9,558 bases of DNA. Origin: Bacteroidaceae bacterium. GTDB taxonomy: Bacteria; Bacteroidota; Bacteroidia; Bacteroidales; Bacteroidaceae. Positions 1-5,922 of the stretch are shown here, in pieces; position 1 is the stretch's first letter, and every line of letters starts with the position of its first letter. A program made the translations under genes and the position numbers. The stretch spans positions 1 to 9,558 of the forward strand of contig JAFYMV010000117.1 in NCBI GenBank assembly GCA_017548225.1, written 5' to 3'. The notes under the pieces are model-generated. The model was not told the origin of the DNA and did no database searches. It worked only from the letters and a program-made list of their open reading frames with translations.

Positions 1-255
1 AGGACTAAAGTCAAACAAATCGATAATACCGACCAAATATTTATCCTTCTCACGCTCTATCATTAGGCGCAGTTGCTTATCCATATAGATATCATGCGCA
101 TTGGTCTCGATGTACTGTTGCAACTGAAAGCGCGAATAGGGTACCTTGCAAGCTGACACCAACCATTGACGCGTATCGTTCTCCACATGAAAAAGGTAAT
201 CGAGATCGCGCAACTCGGGAGCACGAAGACTCATGACATCAGAGCGTAGATACAT
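1..255 (-). CDS. GNAT-family N-acetyltransferase, N-terminal part (cut by window edge)
   Basis: The minus strand from 255 to the window edge reads 85 codons without a stop and resembles the start of a GNAT (Gcn5-related) acetyltransferase. These enzymes move an acetyl group from acetyl-CoA to an amine. Visible features are an opening of the type SLRAPELRDLDYLFHVENDT, then PYSRFQLQQYIE, then a first beta-strand pair (LRLMIE and KYLVGIIDLFDF). This matches the spermidine/diamine acetyltransferase-like (RimJ/RimL/SpeG) branch common in Bacteroidales. The acetyl-CoA binding loop lies beyond the window, so the substrate cannot be judged. It starts 11 bases after the glycosyltransferase stop and is probably the last visible gene of the recR cluster. 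The start is uncertain: ATG at 255 gives a 7-residue extension (MYLRSDV), while ATG at 234 gives MSLRAPE, which fits the family better. Neither has a clear ribosome binding site. The family call is fairly safe; a specific polyamine substrate would be a guess. Confidence 0.75.
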   Translation of the reverse strand, partial: MYLRSDVMSLRAPELRDLDYLFHVENDTRQWLVSACKVPYSRFQLQQYIETNAHDIYMDKQLRLMIEREKDKYLVGIIDLFDFSP

Positions 256-266
256 AAGGGAATAGC

Positions 267-1511
267 CTATGATAATTTATAAACTTTCTTGTCCGTAATC
301 AACACCTTGCTCTTTGACGAATAGGTAGCTATACGCAAGGTATTACCAGGTGTCTGCTGCAGCAAGCGCAGTATAGTGGCATACGAGTAATGTTCGGTAT
401 CGTATACTACGGTATCGAAGTCCTCCAAGGAAACTTCCTCGGAAAGATGTCCCTCAGGGCGAGTAGTTTCAGTACCCTCCACAAAGACATGCTTACCATC
501 GGCACCATACTTTGCCAATAGCGCGCGCACCTCACCAAGCATGGCAGCATCACCTATAACCAGTGCATTAATCATAGAAGGTAGATTCTTCACCCGCTTA
601 CGATAACGCAAACGGTTGCTGGCATAAGCCATGAAGGTGCTCGCCCAAGTGGCTGCATTGATGGGCAGACTTATTATAAAAGAGTAATGTCCGTAATGTT
701 TGCGGAAGAAGAGACGCATAGCCTGATAGAAGGTATAGGCATAGCGGTACGAGTTTTTCACCGTACTCTCCCCCTTATAGTGCAGCATACGCACGGGAAG
801 GAAATAGTTCTTATACCCACCCTTGAGCACACGATACGAGAGGTCTATATCCTCACCATACATGAAGAAATCTTCATCGAGCAGCCCCACCTTATCCAAC
901 GCCTCACGACGCAACATCATGTAGGCACCCGACATCACCTCAATCTCATTCACCTCGCGCTTGTCGAGGTAGTGCATATAATATTTACCGAACAAGCGCG
1001 ATTTGGGAAATAGCGATGCCAGTCCCGACATCTTACAGAAAGCTACAAAGGGAGTAGGTAACCCACGGCGGCTCTCTGGCGCAAAGGTGCCATCAACATT
1101 CAACATGTGAGCACCCGCACCACCCGCTTCGGGATGTGCTTCCATAAACGCCACAAAGCTAGCCAAAGTATCCTCACCCACGAAAGTGTCAGGGTTGAGC
1201 AGCAGCACATACTTGCCCATCGATTGGCGTATGGCCTGGTTGTTGGCACGAGCAAAGCCCACATTCTCCCGATTCTCTATGAAGACTACCTCGGGGAAGC
1301 GGTCGCGCAAATAGGCAATAGACCCGTCCGTAGAAAGATTATCCACCACAAACACCTCTACCTGCAATCCCTTCGATGCACGACGCACCGACTCGAGGCA
1401 TTGCTCCAAGTAGAACTTGACATTGTAGTTGACAATGATAACGGAAAGAAGAAGCCTCTCCCCCCGCCCTCCCTCAAAGGGAGGGAGCTTACAGGCATCA
1501 CTGAAAGACAT
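267..1511 (-). CDS. Family 2 glycosyltransferase with C-terminal extra domain
   Basis: Likely inverting GT-A glycosyltransferase (GT2) that transfers a sugar from a nucleotide-sugar to a cell-surface glycan acceptor. Counting from ATG 1511 (414 aa), the GT2 fold opens with SVIIVNYNVKFYLEQCLES at about residues 23-41. It continues with the nucleotide-binding VVDNLSTDGS at 55-64, the metal-binding NPD variant of DxD at 106-108, and the acceptor-side motif GEDIDLSYR at 219-227. Residues 270-297 may be an amphipathic or membrane-contacting stretch. Residues 314 to the end look like a small Rossmann-type domain (ALVIGDAAMLGEVRALL) of unknown role. I chose ATG 1511 because AGGAAAGG sits directly before it; a GTG at 1550 would add 13 residues. 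The first 20 residues are odd: KLPPFEGGRGE is encoded by a GC-rich palindromic repeat, not by family sequence. It lies between a small membrane protein gene and a GNAT gene on the same strand. Donor and acceptor sugars are not predictable. Confidence 0.9.
   Translation of the reverse strand: MSFSDACKLPPFEGGRGERLLLSVIIVNYNVKFYLEQCLESVRRASKGLQVEVFVVDNLSTDGSIAYLRDRFPEVVFIENRENVGFARANNQAIRQSMGKYVLLLNPDTFVGEDTLASFVAFMEAHPEAGGAGAHMLNVDGTFAPESRRGLPTPFVAFCKMSGLASLFPKSRLFGKYYMHYLDKREVNEIEVMSGAYMMLRREALDKVGLLDEDFFMYGEDIDLSYRVLKGGYKNYFLPVRMLHYKGESTVKNSYRYAYTFYQAMRLFFRKHYGHYSFIISLPINAATWASTFMAYASNRLRYRKRVKNLPSMINALVIGDAAMLGEVRALLAKYGADGKHVFVEGTETTRPEGHLSEEVSLEDFDTVVYDTEHYSYATILRLLQQTPGNTLRIATYSSKSKVLITDKKVYKLS
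1456..1490 (+). repeat. GC-rich palindromic repeat, copy 1 (forward)
   Basis: The copy starts TCTCCCCC and contains an 8-bp perfect hairpin, CCCTCCCT at 1467-1474 and AGGGAGGG at 1478-1485, with a 3-base loop. It lies inside the first codons of the glycosyltransferase gene, where on the minus strand it encodes KLPPFEGGRGE. An inverted, diverged copy lies at 1591-1619. Its base composition (almost only C and G runs) is unlike the flanking coding sequence. I recall similar CTCCC/GGGAG palindromes scattered through Bacteroidota genomes, but I cannot check this here. Confidence 0.8.
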
Positions 1512-1587
1512 CCTTTCCTGTCTGTCTCTATTGCTTATATTCTTGTCCACGATACTGCTTGTTACTCTTTAATAAGCGAAACCGGAG

Positions 1588-2058
1588 TCATCCCTCCTTG
1601 GGAGGGGCAAGGGGGAGACCTTCTATCTCTGCCTCCACGCCTTCAGCAGAGGGCAGGCAGAACAGCGATGCTACAAAACTCGCCAACGCATAGTAGAGTC
1701 CCCAGTTCTCAAGCAAGCCATAATAGAAATATACACCCAAAATCATGGGAAGGGCCAGCAATGAAAGGCGCACACAATAGATACCGATATATGCCTTTGG
1801 CTTATCCTCTACACATATTACACCCATTTTATTCTTCAGCACACGGTCGAAGCCCTTGAGAGCGAGCAGCATGCATACACCCACCAAGAACAGCATAGCC
1901 ACCTCGACGATGTACAATACCCCTGCATCTAGTCTTCCAACAAGCGAGCCCTCAATGGGAGCAACTTCAAATTCGGCCATTACAGCCACTGCCACCACCA
2001 ACATCATCAGCGCAGCATACACCAAACGAATCGTACGGCTTATCTTCTTATAGTTCAT
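1588..2058 (-). CDS. Small four-helix membrane protein of unknown function
   Basis: I do not recognise a named family. The protein is 156 aa from ATG 2058. A TTG at 2067 would add three residues but is a less likely start. The sequence shows about four hydrophobic stretches, at roughly residues 9-28, 46-67, 94-112 and 117-137, joined by short loops. One loop holds charged residues (KGFDRVLKNKMG). It should therefore sit in the inner membrane. No catalytic motif is visible. The last ten residues (GLPLAPPKEG) are encoded by the palindromic repeat copy at 1591-1619, so the natural C-terminus was probably altered or extended by that element. The natural tail may have ended near CLPSAEGVEAEIE. It starts 19 bases after the recR stop and precedes the glycosyltransferase, so co-transcription from the recR promoter is likely. 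It may be a conserved companion of recR in Bacteroidales, but that is from memory and not verified. Confidence 0.75.
   Translation of the reverse strand: MNYKKISRTIRLVYAALMMLVVAVAVMAEFEVAPIEGSLVGRLDAGVLYIVEVAMLFLVGVCMLLALKGFDRVLKNKMGVICVEDKPKAYIGIYCVRLSLLALPMILGVYFYYGLLENWGLYYALASFVASLFCLPSAEGVEAEIEGLPLAPPKEG
1591..1619 (-). repeat. GC-rich palindromic repeat, copy 2 (inverted)
   Basis: On the minus strand this copy begins TCTCCCCC like copy 1. It contains the hairpin CCCTCC (1592-1597) and GGAGGG (1601-1606) around a 3-base loop. It overlaps the last codons of the small membrane protein gene, encoding LPLAPPKEG, and supplies sequence up to its stop codon. With copy 1 it forms an inverted pair enclosing about 100 bases. 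The outer ends are TCTCCCCC on one side and GGGGGAGA on the other. Confidence 0.8.
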
Positions 2059-2077
2059 ATCCTTCAAAAAATCTAAT

Positions 2078-2698
2078 TCAAAAAGTTTTTCCAGTAAATG
2101 GCATACGGTTTACCAATGAACGACCCAGCGTAGCCTCATCAGCGTATTCTAGTTCATCACCTACCGAGATACCTCGCGACAGCACCGACATCTTCACCCC
2201 CGTACTTTCCAGTTTGCGGTAGATGTAGAAATTTGTCGTATCGCCCTCCATCGTCGGTGACAAAGCAAAGATAACCTCTTTCACCTCTCCACTGGCTACA
2301 CGCTGCACCAAACTGTCAATCTCAAGGTCAGCAGGACCAACACCATCCATAGGCGAAATCACTCCACCCAAGACATGATATAGTCCGCGATAGAGCGCGG
2401 TATTCTCCACGGCAATCACATCACGCACCGTCTCCACCACACACACCATACTGCTATCACGCGAAGGCTGCGCACATATCTCACACACATCACTATCCGA
2501 TATGTTATGACACACCTTGCAGTACTTTACCTCACGACACAGCGTGCTCACCGCCTCCGCAAACGCTTCAGCCTCGCCCACAGGACGACGCAGCATGTGC
2601 AGTACCAACCGGAGCGCAGTCTTACGCCCTATACCCGGCAATTTGGCAAATTCGCCCACCGCCCGCTCAAGCAATGTAGATGAATATTGATGTTCCAT
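2078..2698 (-). CDS. recR: Recombination mediator protein RecR
   Basis: RecR works with RecO (and RecF) to load RecA onto SSB-coated single-stranded DNA during gap repair and homologous recombination. The 206-aa product from ATG 2698 has the family's usual length of about 200. Domains in order are a helix-hairpin-helix DNA-binding segment LPGIGRKTALRL (about residues 20-31), a four-cysteine zinc finger (C60-x2-C63 and C72-x2-C75), and a Toprim domain starting VCVVETVRD (about 85-93). YRGLYHVLGGVISPMDGVGP follows at about 103-122, then a C-terminal Walker B-like segment VKEVIFALSP. All expected key residues are present. The frame stays open upstream to ATG 2776 (232 aa), but the extra residues are unlike RecR and a good promoter lies inside that stretch at 2711-2744, so I reject the longer start. 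It is probably the first gene of the leftward cluster with the membrane protein, glycosyltransferase and GNAT genes. Confidence 0.97.
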   Translation of the reverse strand: MEHQYSSTLLERAVGEFAKLPGIGRKTALRLVLHMLRRPVGEAEAFAEAVSTLCREVKYCKVCHNISDSDVCEICAQPSRDSSMVCVVETVRDVIAVENTALYRGLYHVLGGVISPMDGVGPADLEIDSLVQRVASGEVKEVIFALSPTMEGDTTNFYIYRKLESTGVKMSVLSRGISVGDELEYADEATLGRSLVNRMPFTGKTF

Positions 2699-2710
2699 AT
2701 GTTCAATCTG

Positions 2711-2744
2711 CAAAGATAACAAAAAAACTTGATTCTCACTCAAA
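2711..2744 (-). promoter_or_regulatory. Bacteroidota-type promoter for recR
   Basis: On the minus strand TATCTTTG (2711-2718) matches the TAnnTTTG -7 element exactly. TTTG (2741-2744) lies 22 bases further upstream as a -33 element. Transcription would start within a few bases of the ATG at 2698, giving a very short leader. That supports the 206-aa RecR start over the upstream ATG at 2776. Confidence 0.65.
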
Positions 2745-2837
2745 GGTATAAAACTAGTTGCGACTTGTTCCTCCATATTATATAGAAGTCACCTTTTTGA
2801 CGCTTAGAATCATTTTGAAAACTCAAAGGTGTAGATT

Positions 2838-2886
2838 CGGAAATATTCAAATAATTCGATATTTCTTTCGCCTTGCACTAATTTTA
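2838..2886 (+). promoter_or_regulatory. Upstream, diverged copy of the yicC promoter module
   Basis: This stretch repeats the layout of the yicC promoter 83 bases downstream. Both have CGGAAA, a dyad, a T/C-rich tract and TTGCACTAATTTT. Here the -7 position reads TAATTTTA instead of TAATTTTG, and the -33 position reads TTC instead of TTG, so it is probably weak or inactive. The dyad is GAAATAT (2840-2846) with ATATTTC (2859-2865). By hand alignment 34 of 50 positions match the downstream copy, with one 1-base gap. Confidence 0.55.
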
Positions 2887-2921
2887 ATCTGCTGCACAGT
2901 TTTTAATTAGGCGGCGCCTCG

Positions 2922-2969
2922 GAAAATCGCAAGTAAACTTGCATTTTCTCTCGGCTTGCACTAATTTTG
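2922..2969 (+). promoter_or_regulatory. yicC operon promoter with overlapping dyad
   Basis: TAATTTTG (2962-2969) matches the Bacteroidota -7 consensus TAnnTTTG exactly. TTG (2939-2941), 20 bases upstream, fits the -33 element. Overlapping the -33 is a dyad, GAAAATCGCAAGT (2922-2934) and ACTTGCATTTTC (2937-2948), complementary apart from one extra base in the left arm. It could be an operator or simply part of a promoter repeat. The leader to the yicC ATG at 2998 would be about 20-25 bases and is A/T-rich. Confidence 0.7.
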
Positions 2970-2997
2970 CAATATTATATACATTTTTACATAAAAC

Positions 2998-3873
2998 ATG
3001 ATACTATCGATGACTGGCTACGGCAAGGCTGTGGCTACCTATGGAACAAAAAAAATATATGCCGAGGTAAAATCGCTCAATAGCAAGGCGATGGATCTCT
3101 CTACACGCATCGCTCCGCTATACCGCGAAAAGGAGATGGAGATACGCACGCTCATTGCACAGGCACTAGAGCGCGGAAAGATTGATTTCAGCCTATGGAT
3201 TGAGGAGGAGAGCACCGCACTGGCCACACCCATCAACAAGGCACTTGTAGAGAGCTACTACCAGCAGATAAAGAGCATCAGCGAAACTACGGGAATACCC
3301 GAGCCTACCGATTGGTATGCCACACTGCTGCGCATGCCCGATGTGCTCTCACGCACCGAGGTGAAGGAGTTAAGCGAGGAGGAGTGGACCGTAGCACGAG
3401 GAGCGGTTGTAGAGGCTGTAGAGAAACTAATGGAGTTTCGCCGCCAAGAGGGCGCCGCTTTGGAGAAGAAGTTCTGCGAAAAGCTGGACAACATCGCCGC
3501 ACTGCTCGCATCGATAGAGCCCTACGAGGTAGAGCGTACCGAGAAGATACGCGAGCGTATCCTTGATAGTCTACAAAAGAGTCTCGGCGTAGAGTACGAC
3601 AAGAACAGATTCGAGCAGGAGCTTATCTTCTATATTGAAAAACTGGACATCAATGAGGAGAAGCAGCGATTGACCAACCACCTCAACTATTTCCGCCAAA
3701 CCATGAACGAAGGACATGGACAGGGGAAGAAGTTGGGCTTCATCGCCCAGGAAATGGGTCGCGAAATCAACACCACCGGAAGCAAGAGCAATCACGCTGA
3801 AATGCAAATCATCGTGGTGAAGATGAAAGACGAACTGGAACAAATCAAGGAACAAGTACTGAATGTAATGTAA
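2998..3873 (+). CDS. yicC: YicC/YloC-family endoribonuclease
   Basis: This family (YicC_N plus DUF1732) includes E. coli YicC, reported as an endoribonuclease involved in small-RNA turnover. The 291-aa length is normal. The N-terminus has the family signature MTGYG at residues 5-9, followed by EVKSLNSKAMDLSTRI (about 23-38). The C-terminal DUF1732 part shows LDINEEKQRLTNHL (216-229), then KLGFIAQEMGREINTTGSKSN (245-265) and the closing MKDELEQIKEQVLNV. These are the best conserved parts of the family and nothing appears broken. Residues 120-190 are rich in charged residues and probably helical. It is the first gene of the yicC-gmk-nadD group, an order I know from other Bacteroidota, and it has its own promoter just upstream. 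A 98-base repeat-rich gap separates it from gmk. The family call is very secure; the RNA targets in this organism are unknown. Confidence 0.95.
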   Translation: MILSMTGYGKAVATYGTKKIYAEVKSLNSKAMDLSTRIAPLYREKEMEIRTLIAQALERGKIDFSLWIEEESTALATPINKALVESYYQQIKSISETTGIPEPTDWYATLLRMPDVLSRTEVKELSEEEWTVARGAVVEAVEKLMEFRRQEGAALEKKFCEKLDNIAALLASIEPYEVERTEKIRERILDSLQKSLGVEYDKNRFEQELIFYIEKLDINEEKQRLTNHLNYFRQTMNEGHGQGKKLGFIAQEMGREINTTGSKSNHAEMQIIVVKMKDELEQIKEQVLNVM

Positions 3874-3879
3874 AAAAGG

Positions 3880-3953
3880 ACAACAGACTACAGACAACAG
3901 ACTACAGACCAAGACAACACCTCGAAGACGACTTTCGTCCGTTGTCCGTTGTC
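3880..3953 (+). repeat. 14-bp tandem repeat and stem-loops between yicC and gmk
   Basis: The 14-base unit ACAACAGACTACAG occurs twice in exact tandem (3880-3893 and 3894-3907). Downstream, GTCCGTTGTCCGTTGTC (3937-3953) is a near reverse complement of this array. Inside lie perfect stems GACAAC (3913-3918) with GTTGTC (3941-3946), and GACGA (3927-3931) with TCGTC (3935-3939). The transcript could therefore fold strongly between yicC and gmk. No U-run follows, so it is not a standard terminator. Confidence 0.7.
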
Positions 3954-3971
3954 AAAAAAAGACAAAATATC

Positions 3972-4538
3972 ATGACTGGCAAACTCATCATTTTCTCTGC
4001 CCCTTCGGGATCGGGCAAGTCAACTATCATCAACTACTTGATGCAGCAGGGCTTGGGCCTTGCCTTCTCTATCTCGGCTACAAGTCGTGCTCCGCGCGGT
4101 ACCGAGCAACATGGGGTGGAATACTTCTTCCTCACCCCCGAGGAGTTTCGCGAGCGCATCGCTGCGGGTGAGTTCCTCGAATATGAGGAGGTATACCCCG
4201 ACCGCTTTTACGGCACCTTGAAAGCACAGGTAGAGCGCCAGCTTGAAGCTGGACAACATGTCGTATTTGATGTAGATGTTGTAGGCGGATGCAATATCAA
4301 AGAATATTATGGCGACCGCGCCCTGTCGCTCTTCATACAGCCTCCTTCAGTAGAGGAGCTACGCCGCCGACTCGAAGGCCGCGGCACCGATGCACCCGAA
4401 GTTATACAACAACGCATCGACAAGGCCGAATACGAGCTCTCCTTCGCACCCAAGTTTGACCGAATCGTCATCAACGACGACCTTGACACCGCAAAAGCCG
4501 AGGCACTTGGCATCATCAAGGAATTTATTGAGAAATAA
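3972..4538 (+). CDS. gmk: Guanylate kinase
   Basis: Phosphorylates GMP (and dGMP) to GDP with ATP in the cytoplasm, feeding GTP synthesis. From ATG 3972 the product is 188 aa, a normal length. Motifs in order are the P-loop APSGSGKST (residues 10-18), then the GMP-binding region ISATSRAPRGTEQHGVEYFF (34-53). GEFLEYEEVYPDRFYGT follows (66-82), then VVFDVDVVGG (97-106), a mobile lid RRRLEGRGTD (131-140) and DRIVINDD near the end. All catalytic motifs are intact. The frame extends upstream to a TTG at 3942, but those residues are encoded by the intergenic repeat and the family begins directly with the strand before the P-loop, so ATG 3972 is preferred. Only A-rich sequence, with no clear Shine-Dalgarno, precedes it. 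It lies 98 bases after yicC and 54 before nadD on the same strand, probably in one transcript. Confidence 0.97.
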   Translation: MTGKLIIFSAPSGSGKSTIINYLMQQGLGLAFSISATSRAPRGTEQHGVEYFFLTPEEFRERIAAGEFLEYEEVYPDRFYGTLKAQVERQLEAGQHVVFDVDVVGGCNIKEYYGDRALSLFIQPPSVEELRRRLEGRGTDAPEVIQQRIDKAEYELSFAPKFDRIVINDDLDTAKAEALGIIKEFIEK

Positions 4539-4544
4539 ATCAGA

Positions 4545-4580
4545 GAACTCGGAACACTCAGAGAGCTCCGAAAACTCTTC
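4545..4580 (+). repeat. Degenerate 9-bp tandem repeat between gmk and nadD
   Basis: Four consecutive 9-base units share a CTC core: GAACTCGGA, ACACTCAGA, GAGCTCCGA and AAACTCTTC. Nearly all of the 54-base gmk-nadD gap is filled by this array. A related array with the same period is found at 5952-5978. Confidence 0.65.
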
Positions 4581-4592
4581 TTTCAGCATAAA

Positions 4593-5279
4593 ATGAAACG
4601 CGTCGGTATCTTCGGAGGGTCCTTCAACCCCATACACCTTGGCCACACTGCTCTTGCCGCCTACATCTGCGAGCAAGGACTAGTAGATGAGGTGTGGTTT
4701 ATGGTAAGTCCGCAGAATCCCCTGAAGCGCAATCTCGTCCTGCTTGACGAACAGGAGCGCTTGGCAATGGCACGCCTTGCCGTAGCCCCCTACCCCATGC
4801 TACAGGCTTGCGACTTTGAGTTCACACTGCCACGCCCATCATATACCTACCACACGCTGCAAGCGCTGCGAGCAGCATACCTCGACTGCGAGTTCAGCCT
4901 CATCATCGGCGAGGACAACTGGCAATGCTTCGACCGTTGGTATCGCGGCGAAGACATCGCACGCGAAACACCCATCATCGTGTACCCAAGAGATGCTGAA
5001 GGAAAATTAAAGCTAATATCCACGATGGCGGAAAGCTCACTCTGTTCGGGAGCCGACGAGAAAGAAGCGTCAGTCGCGACCACTGAAGTTTCAGCTTCAC
5101 AAAGGAGTCTGCGCCAGCAGTTCGGGGAGAGAGGCTTCCCACGACTCCTCCCCTACAGCTCTACCGAGATACGCCAACGCATTGCGGCAGGACAAGATGC
5201 AAGCCACATGCTACACCCTGATGTAGCACAATACATTAAAGAAAAACAACACTATACTCCCCAAAACAATGAAGCATAA
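4593..5279 (+). CDS. nadD: Nicotinate-nucleotide adenylyltransferase with an extra internal block
   Basis: NadD transfers AMP from ATP to nicotinate mononucleotide, making deamido-NAD, the step before NAD synthetase. The nucleotidyltransferase signature is intact: GIFGGSFNPIHLGH at residues 5-18 holds the (H/T)xGH site (HLGH 15-18). The conserved NPLK (42-45), DFEF with RPSYTYHTL (74-89), IIGEDNWQCFDRW (104-116) and the C-terminal SSTEIRQRI (189-197) with HMLHPDVAQYI are also present. At 228 aa it is longer than the usual roughly 190. The excess lies between VYPR (130-133) and SSTEIR, where about 65 residues stand in place of roughly 34. The added, low-complexity stretch falls about residues 139-182 (5007-5138) and is rich in S, E, A, R and Q. 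It stays in frame and precedes the conserved IR motif, so the enzyme may still work. It follows gmk by 54 bases and overlaps the MORN gene by 11. Confidence 0.95.
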   Translation: MKRVGIFGGSFNPIHLGHTALAAYICEQGLVDEVWFMVSPQNPLKRNLVLLDEQERLAMARLAVAPYPMLQACDFEFTLPRPSYTYHTLQALRAAYLDCEFSLIIGEDNWQCFDRWYRGEDIARETPIIVYPRDAEGKLKLISTMAESSLCSGADEKEASVATTEVSASQRSLRQQFGERGFPRLLPYSSTEIRQRIAAGQDASHMLHPDVAQYIKEKQHYTPQNNEA

Positions 5280-5919
5280 AGCACTATTCCATAAAACATT
5301 GACCACCGCCCTACTAGGGCTCTGCACCATGCTGACAGCACACGCGCAGTCTGACACCGACCGCTACATGCTCACACCCGACTATATGCAACAGGTGTTC
5401 TCGGACATCATCAGCACCGAGTGCAGCATAGTGCACTATAGCGATGGCGGAGGTAGCTATGACGGATACTCAAGAAACAATAAGTTCTTCGGTTGGGGTA
5501 GCTATCAAACCGAAAACGGCAATCGCTGGATTGGCCAATGGAACAACGGAAAGTGTATCTTCGGCATACTCATCAAAGGCGATGTCTGCCGCGTGGGATC
5601 TGATACACAACATGTCAACTACAGTCTCAAGGAGGGCATCATTACCAGCTATGTAAAAAACAATGAGAAGTTTCCTGTGAGCGCCGAAGAGGCCCAGCAA
5701 TCACCTTACCGCTTTGCTTGTCTGCACTATGAGGGCGGTGATCTCTACATCGGGGAAACCAAGAATGGACTGCGACACGGACAAGGCATATACCATTGGG
5801 CTAACGGGAACTACTGGTACGGCACCTTTTCGGATAACTATCGACAAGGATATGGCGCCCTATTCCGCGAAGACGGGCATATCGACTACGGCCTATGGCT
5901 AGGCAACGATAAGCAGTAG
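5269..5919 (+). CDS. Secreted MORN-repeat protein
   Basis: A 216-aa exported protein with MORN (membrane occupation and recognition nexus) repeats, short beta-hairpin units that often mediate binding to membranes or partners. Residues 1-26 look like a Sec signal peptide: a basic start (MKHKALFHK), a hydrophobic core, and AHA-Q as the cleavage site. MORN-like units appear at about 65-101 (YDGYSRNNKFFGWGSY and RWIGQWNNGKCIFG) and more clearly at 154-211, including YIGETKNGLRHGQGIYHW, YWYGTFSDNYRQGYGALF and DYGLW. No catalytic motif is seen. Its ATG lies inside the last codons of nadD (11-base overlap), which suggests translational coupling and membership of the yicC-gmk-nadD transcript, although a direct link to NAD synthesis is not evident. 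It is the last gene before a convergent ZIP transporter. Function unknown; a periplasmic or envelope location is inferred from the signal peptide. Confidence 0.85.
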   Translation: MKHKALFHKTLTTALLGLCTMLTAHAQSDTDRYMLTPDYMQQVFSDIISTECSIVHYSDGGGSYDGYSRNNKFFGWGSYQTENGNRWIGQWNNGKCIFGILIKGDVCRVGSDTQHVNYSLKEGIITSYVKNNEKFPVSAEEAQQSPYRFACLHYEGGDLYIGETKNGLRHGQGIYHWANGNYWYGTFSDNYRQGYGALFREDGHIDYGLWLGNDKQ

Positions 5920-5922
5920 TTT

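Noticed and set aside
1107..1859. 250-codon plus-strand open frame
   Set aside because: It lies opposite the glycosyltransferase and membrane protein genes, has no recognisable domain, and reads through the palindromic repeat; it looks like a shadow.
2699..2776. Longer RecR start at ATG 2776
   Set aside because: The 26 extra residues are unlike RecR, and a consensus promoter (2711-2744) lies inside them.
3305..3566. Open frames on both strands inside yicC
   Set aside because: They are Arg/Ser-rich translations of a well-conserved gene in other frames, with no start signal or domain.
3880..3907. CRISPR array
   Set aside because: The 14-base units are directly adjacent with no spacers, there are only two, and no cas gene is nearby.
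3942..3971. Longer Gmk start at TTG 3942
   Set aside because: The extra ten residues are encoded by the intergenic repeat; the family starts right before the first strand, at ATG 3972.
5007..5138. Frameshift or pseudogene in nadD
   Set aside because: The frame is continuous through the extra block, and all catalytic motifs before it and the SSTEIR motif after it are intact.
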